A stretch of 64,000 nt of DNA, from assembly GCA_030272585.1 (NCBI GenBank), contig BSYQ01000008.1:4712001-4776000 (forward strand), in the 5' to 3' direction. The notes below the pieces were generated by a model. The model had not been told where the DNA came from. It saw only the letters and a list, made by a program, of their open reading frames with translations, and did not search any database. The stretch is from Bryopsis sp. KO-2023. Its lineage: Eukaryota > Chlorophyta > Ulvophyceae > Bryopsidales > Bryopsidaceae. Positions 61,518 to 64,000 of the stretch are shown here, piece by piece. How positions within the stretch are numbered: position 1 is the stretch's first letter; each line of letters opens with the position of its first letter. A program made the translations under genes and the position numbers.

Positions 61518-62111
61518 TGTAACCTTCATTTTGAGGGTCAAGAGCAGGCGAAGGGTCTTGTGGAAACAACCCATGCCAGAAACAGCTCTAGGAAAAGGAT
61601 AGAAAAGGCAGAACTGTAAGAGAAAGTGGGTAGGAAACACTGGGACAGTTTAGCCGAAACAGACGCTGGCAGGACTGCTGGTTTAGGAGAAACTGCTGTT
61701 TGAGCAGTACTGCGGTAGTCAGTTATAACGGTTACGAGGGGGAATGGATTGATCTAATGACAAAGGGCTTAGTCAAGGTTCCAAAGGGATCAGAGAAGAC
61801 TAGGGTAGTGTTGGAATGGGTTGATCCATAGGGGTTGAGGTGACTGATGCCTAGGAAGAACCTAGGATATAAAGGGCAGTGCTGTGGGTTAGGGTTAGGT
61901 TCCCATTCTGGTTGAGACTGTTCTTGCTAGAAGCACAGCCGATTGGCTTTGTAAAAGACTTCGTTTGGACGTGTTCTACTTGTGTTTCGACTCCGTTTCC
62001 ACCACTGCAACAGTTACAACAGCCACTACAGCCGCCAGACTGCAGACAGACACAGTACTGCAGAACTGTGAGGGCCCACCGCCTGCCTTGCGCACCCATT
62101 TGTTGGTCACA
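61518..62111 (+). repeat. Element A 3' LTR
   Basis: 587-bp core (61518-62104) plus GGTCACA (62105-62111), absent from the 5' LTR. The duplication CTCAAC (62112-62117) follows, after which the minus-strand gag of C resumes. Confidence 0.9.
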
Positions 62112-62299
62112 CTCAACAAAACCAACTCCCTTTGCAACTCTGCAACTGTGGGAGCTACCATTTCTGGCTCCTCGGTCTGACCTCCGACCAAGTCTTGAAC
62201 CTCAATGTAACGGTTGGTTATCGCAGCACTCGAGCTGGAACTACAAGAGTAGTTGCCATGCTTCCTGCAGCTGAAAAAGGGAAGGTTGCAAGAGTGCAA
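62112..62299 (-). CDS. Element C gag, N-terminal part
   Basis: The minus-strand frame reads into the A insertion at 62112 and continues exactly at 40248 when A and one CTCAAC are removed. It contains VAELQRELVLL, which joins a helical segment on the other side. No clear ATG lies at its start; the first in-frame ATG is within EMVAPT. The true start may be further right, beyond the short tandem repeats. Confidence 0.75.
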
Positions 62300-62470
62300 C
62301 GTGTAGGAGCAGCGTGCGAGAGTGCGGCGTGTAGGAGTGCAGCGTGCAGCGGTGCAGCGGTGCAGCGTGCAGCGGTGGATGCAGCGTGCAGCAGTGCAGC
62401 GGTGCAGCGGTGCAGCGGTGTAGAGGTGCAGAGGTGCAGAGGTGCAGAGGTGCAGAGGTGCAGTAGTGCG
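62293..62470. repeat. 9-bp minisatellite
   Basis: Degenerate tandem copies of GTGCAGCGG and GTGCAGAGG, next to the gag start of element C. Confidence 0.9.
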
Positions 62471-62825
62471 ACACCCTTGGAGTCACGACTACAACCAAGC
62501 TCGATGGAGTTTGATGGATGATGATGTGGCAGCCATCAAAGTCGAGTTGTCAATTGGACGTGTGAGTTCTCGTGGAATAGGGGCACGTTCACAGTTGAGG
62601 TGGCAAGGAGATGTGTGAATTCCTAGTGAATAGTGACACGTCGACAGGAACAAGGGTTTGATGCGCTGTGGCGCTAGGGTATAAGAGTGTGGAAGGAAAA
62701 GGTCGTTGTATCTTCTTTATAACTTTATTCGTGTAAGGAAGTTCTATCTAACGAGACGCTTGAGGAAGGCACTCGTCCTCCTCTAGGAGGGCGAGGGGAC
62801 CTTGAAAAAAGTAGCCTCGTTTCAT

Positions 62826-62838
62826 TGGTTTCGGAGCG
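62826..62838 (+). promoter_or_regulatory. Element D primer-binding site
   Basis: TGGTTTCGGAGCG shares twelve bases with the sites of A and B. A hairpin-capable CAATAAGT...ACTTATTG (62845-62863) follows, possibly a packaging or dimer signal. Confidence 0.6.
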
Positions 62839-63653
62839 AAGGCGCAATAAGTGTTACTTATTGTGCGACCCTGTGTGGCAAAGTGGAGTAAGGGGTCTAA
62901 GAGCAGCGCTAATGGTGCGACCACAAGAGCAGAACGCGAGCAGCTATGGAAGCTACTGAAGTATGGACTACTGAGACGCTGGAGAAGAGCAGCGTTGCAA
63001 AGAAAAGAGGTTACCCACCACTGTCGACCCTTTGGACTAGGGTGGGGAAAGCGATCTGCAGTGGTGATGGTCGTGCCAGCGAAAGCGTGCTTTGAAGAAG
63101 CCTTGAAAAGGTGATCGCCAGCGAGGACGACAAAGAAGACGGCCCAGGGCCGAACCTGTCGTCTCCGACTATTGGTGTTCGAGTTCGTTGAACGACGAAG
63201 AGACTTGACCAAGGCTGCACTAAGTAAAAGTGACGTATGAGCATGGCAGCGCAAGTTCGTGGAAGCCCAACAGTGTGACCTGCCAAGAGAGTCGCAGGTC
63301 GTGAGGAACGACTGCGGAGTGTGAGCCAGCAGCTTTCGTTTCACCAGCAGCAACTGGAGCCGAGTGTGAGCCAGCAGTTTTCGTTTCACGAGCAACAACT
63401 GCAGCCTGCGTGGTTTTGGGGGCTGAGGTCGTACCATGACTAGTCGTCAGCGACGACCCCCCTTTTCTGACAGCAATCAACTCCAAGAGACTGGCTCGTC
63501 TAAGTCGAGTGGGTCGCTAGAGAGCGCCCACCCAGTCGCTAGGATCAGCGCAAGGCTGACAAGCGAAAGATCTCACACCCTACAGGGGTAACCTAAGATC
63601 TGAGGTTTTCCTCTTTTGAGGATCCCGAAAAGGCAAAGCGGAAAAGCAGCTGT

Positions 63654-63806
63654 TCAGGCTTCGCTTAAGGTTCAAAGAGGTCGTTAGACCCTCTGGAAGC
63701 ACCTATTGGCTGGTCGCTATCGAGCGCCAGGTCAATGAGGCTTTGCTTGAGATCCAGAGAGGGAGTCGAACCCTCTTAAGCCACCTAACTGGCTGGTCGT
63801 TCTATT
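63654..63806. repeat. Diverged tandem duplication in element D
   Basis: Two related segments (about 63654-63712 and 63741-63801) share GCTT(A/G)AG at the left and GGCTGGTCG at the right. The second contains a T-arm-like GAGGGAGTCGAACCCTC. Confidence 0.5.
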
Positions 63807-64000
63807 GTACAAGTCGAGGAGACTGTACACAACAGGGCAAACCTCCTTGGGAGGTGAGTTCGATATCGTTGGTGTTGAGAGTGCAGACGATTCTGCATGA
63901 AAACAAAGCGATTGTGGAGACACAAACGGAATCCCAATGAAGGGGATGCAGCGAATGTTACATGCAGCACATTGCAATTTCATTGCAATTACAGCAGATG

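Larger units (their letters stand above)
40249..62111 (+). mobile_element. Element A: Ty3/gypsy-type LTR retrotransposon in C, itself split by element B
   Basis: Left part 40249-48207 and right part 61318-62111 surround element B. LTR cores are 587 bp at both ends (40249-40835, 61518-62104) and I saw no difference between them, so the insertion is recent. It has gag-protease, RT-RNase H and a truncated integrase. Right and left ends are near-perfect inverted repeats (TGTAACC and GGTCACA). Confidence 0.92.
34156..62299 (-). mobile_element. Element C: chromovirus-type Ty3/gypsy retrotransposon, split by two insertions
   Basis: Pieces on the minus strand, in order: gag N-terminus 62299-62112, gag main part 40248-38793, protease 38792-38491, then the rest of protease, RT, RNase H, integrase and chromodomain 37527-34156. 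Element A (40249-62111) interrupts gag with a 6-bp duplication CTCAAC. The hAT-like element interrupts protease with an 8-bp duplication ATGGGACT. Removing each insertion together with one duplication copy rejoins C in frame. Its LTRs are not clearly visible. Confidence 0.88.
62640..64000 (+). mobile_element. Element D: start of another plus-strand LTR retroelement
   Basis: A TATA box (TATAAGAG, 62680-62687) and an LTR-like end are followed at 62826 by the same primer-binding core as A and B. The left LTR border is not visible and the body leaves the window. Beyond it only a short frame at 63437-63592 (51 codons, basic) is seen, perhaps the start of gag. Confidence 0.45.

Noticed and set aside
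63759..63775. Possible tRNA gene (perfect T-arm GAGGG...CCCTC with loop TTCGACT on the minus strand)
   Set aside because: No matching acceptor, D-arm or anticodon stem could be placed around it, and a diverged tandem copy lacks the arm.

Overview
This window is nuclear DNA from a eukaryote. The evidence is multi-exon genes with GT-AG introns, T-rich intron ends and homopolymer or microsatellite runs, plus several classes of retrotransposon. A helicase with an apparent organelle-targeting N-terminus and a carotenoid oxygenase with a transit-like N-terminus fit a unicellular, probably plastid-bearing, protist or alga. I cannot name the species.

Left part (1-30.2 kb): host genes with scattered elements. 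Positions 1-563 are half of a palindromic hAT-like element that broke into the gag of a tyrosine-recombinase retrotransposon (RT-RNase H 710-2701, recombinase about 2572-3846, split direct repeats 4053-4120 and 4430-4497). Next comes a 12-exon UvrD/PcrA-type helicase (4674-11548), then a 5'-truncated LINE whose last ORF is a complete dUTPase (12256-13874). A secreted-type FAD amine oxidase (14789-16572) and an unrecognised multi-exon gene (17677-18957) follow. On the minus strand lie a protein with repeated acidic-tryptophan motifs (20011-20856), a carotenoid oxygenase (22377-24107), an unrecognised two-exon gene (25177-26511) and a four-exon membrane-anchored protein kinase (27909-30159).

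Right part (31-64 kb): a nest of LTR retrotransposons. Fragment E (plus strand) keeps an aspartic protease and linker. Element C (minus strand) is a chromovirus running from its gag start near 62.3 kb to its pol end at 34156. Its protease is split by a 963-bp hAT-like palindrome (37528-38490, 8-bp target duplication). Its gag is split by element A (40249-62111, 6-bp duplication), and A is split by element B (48208-61317, 6-bp duplication). The reading frame of C is restored across both of its insertions. A further plus-strand element, D, starts near 62.7 kb and runs out of the window.

The most notable signals are in A and B. First, both have a long leader (about 1.3 kb in A, about 2.7 kb in B) with no ATG in any forward frame, ending at a well-placed gag ATG. 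The gag frame is nevertheless open through the leader and encodes an N-terminal domain similar in both elements. Second, in both elements the 3' LTR ends in a heptamer that the 5' LTR lacks. The same heptamer lies just upstream of the 3' LTR, and the one base that differs between A and B changes at both places. Other points of interest are the LINE-linked dUTPase, the 13-copy 90-bp coding array in B, and the post-integrase extension of B, which begins like a signal peptide and ends in a Cys-rich domain.
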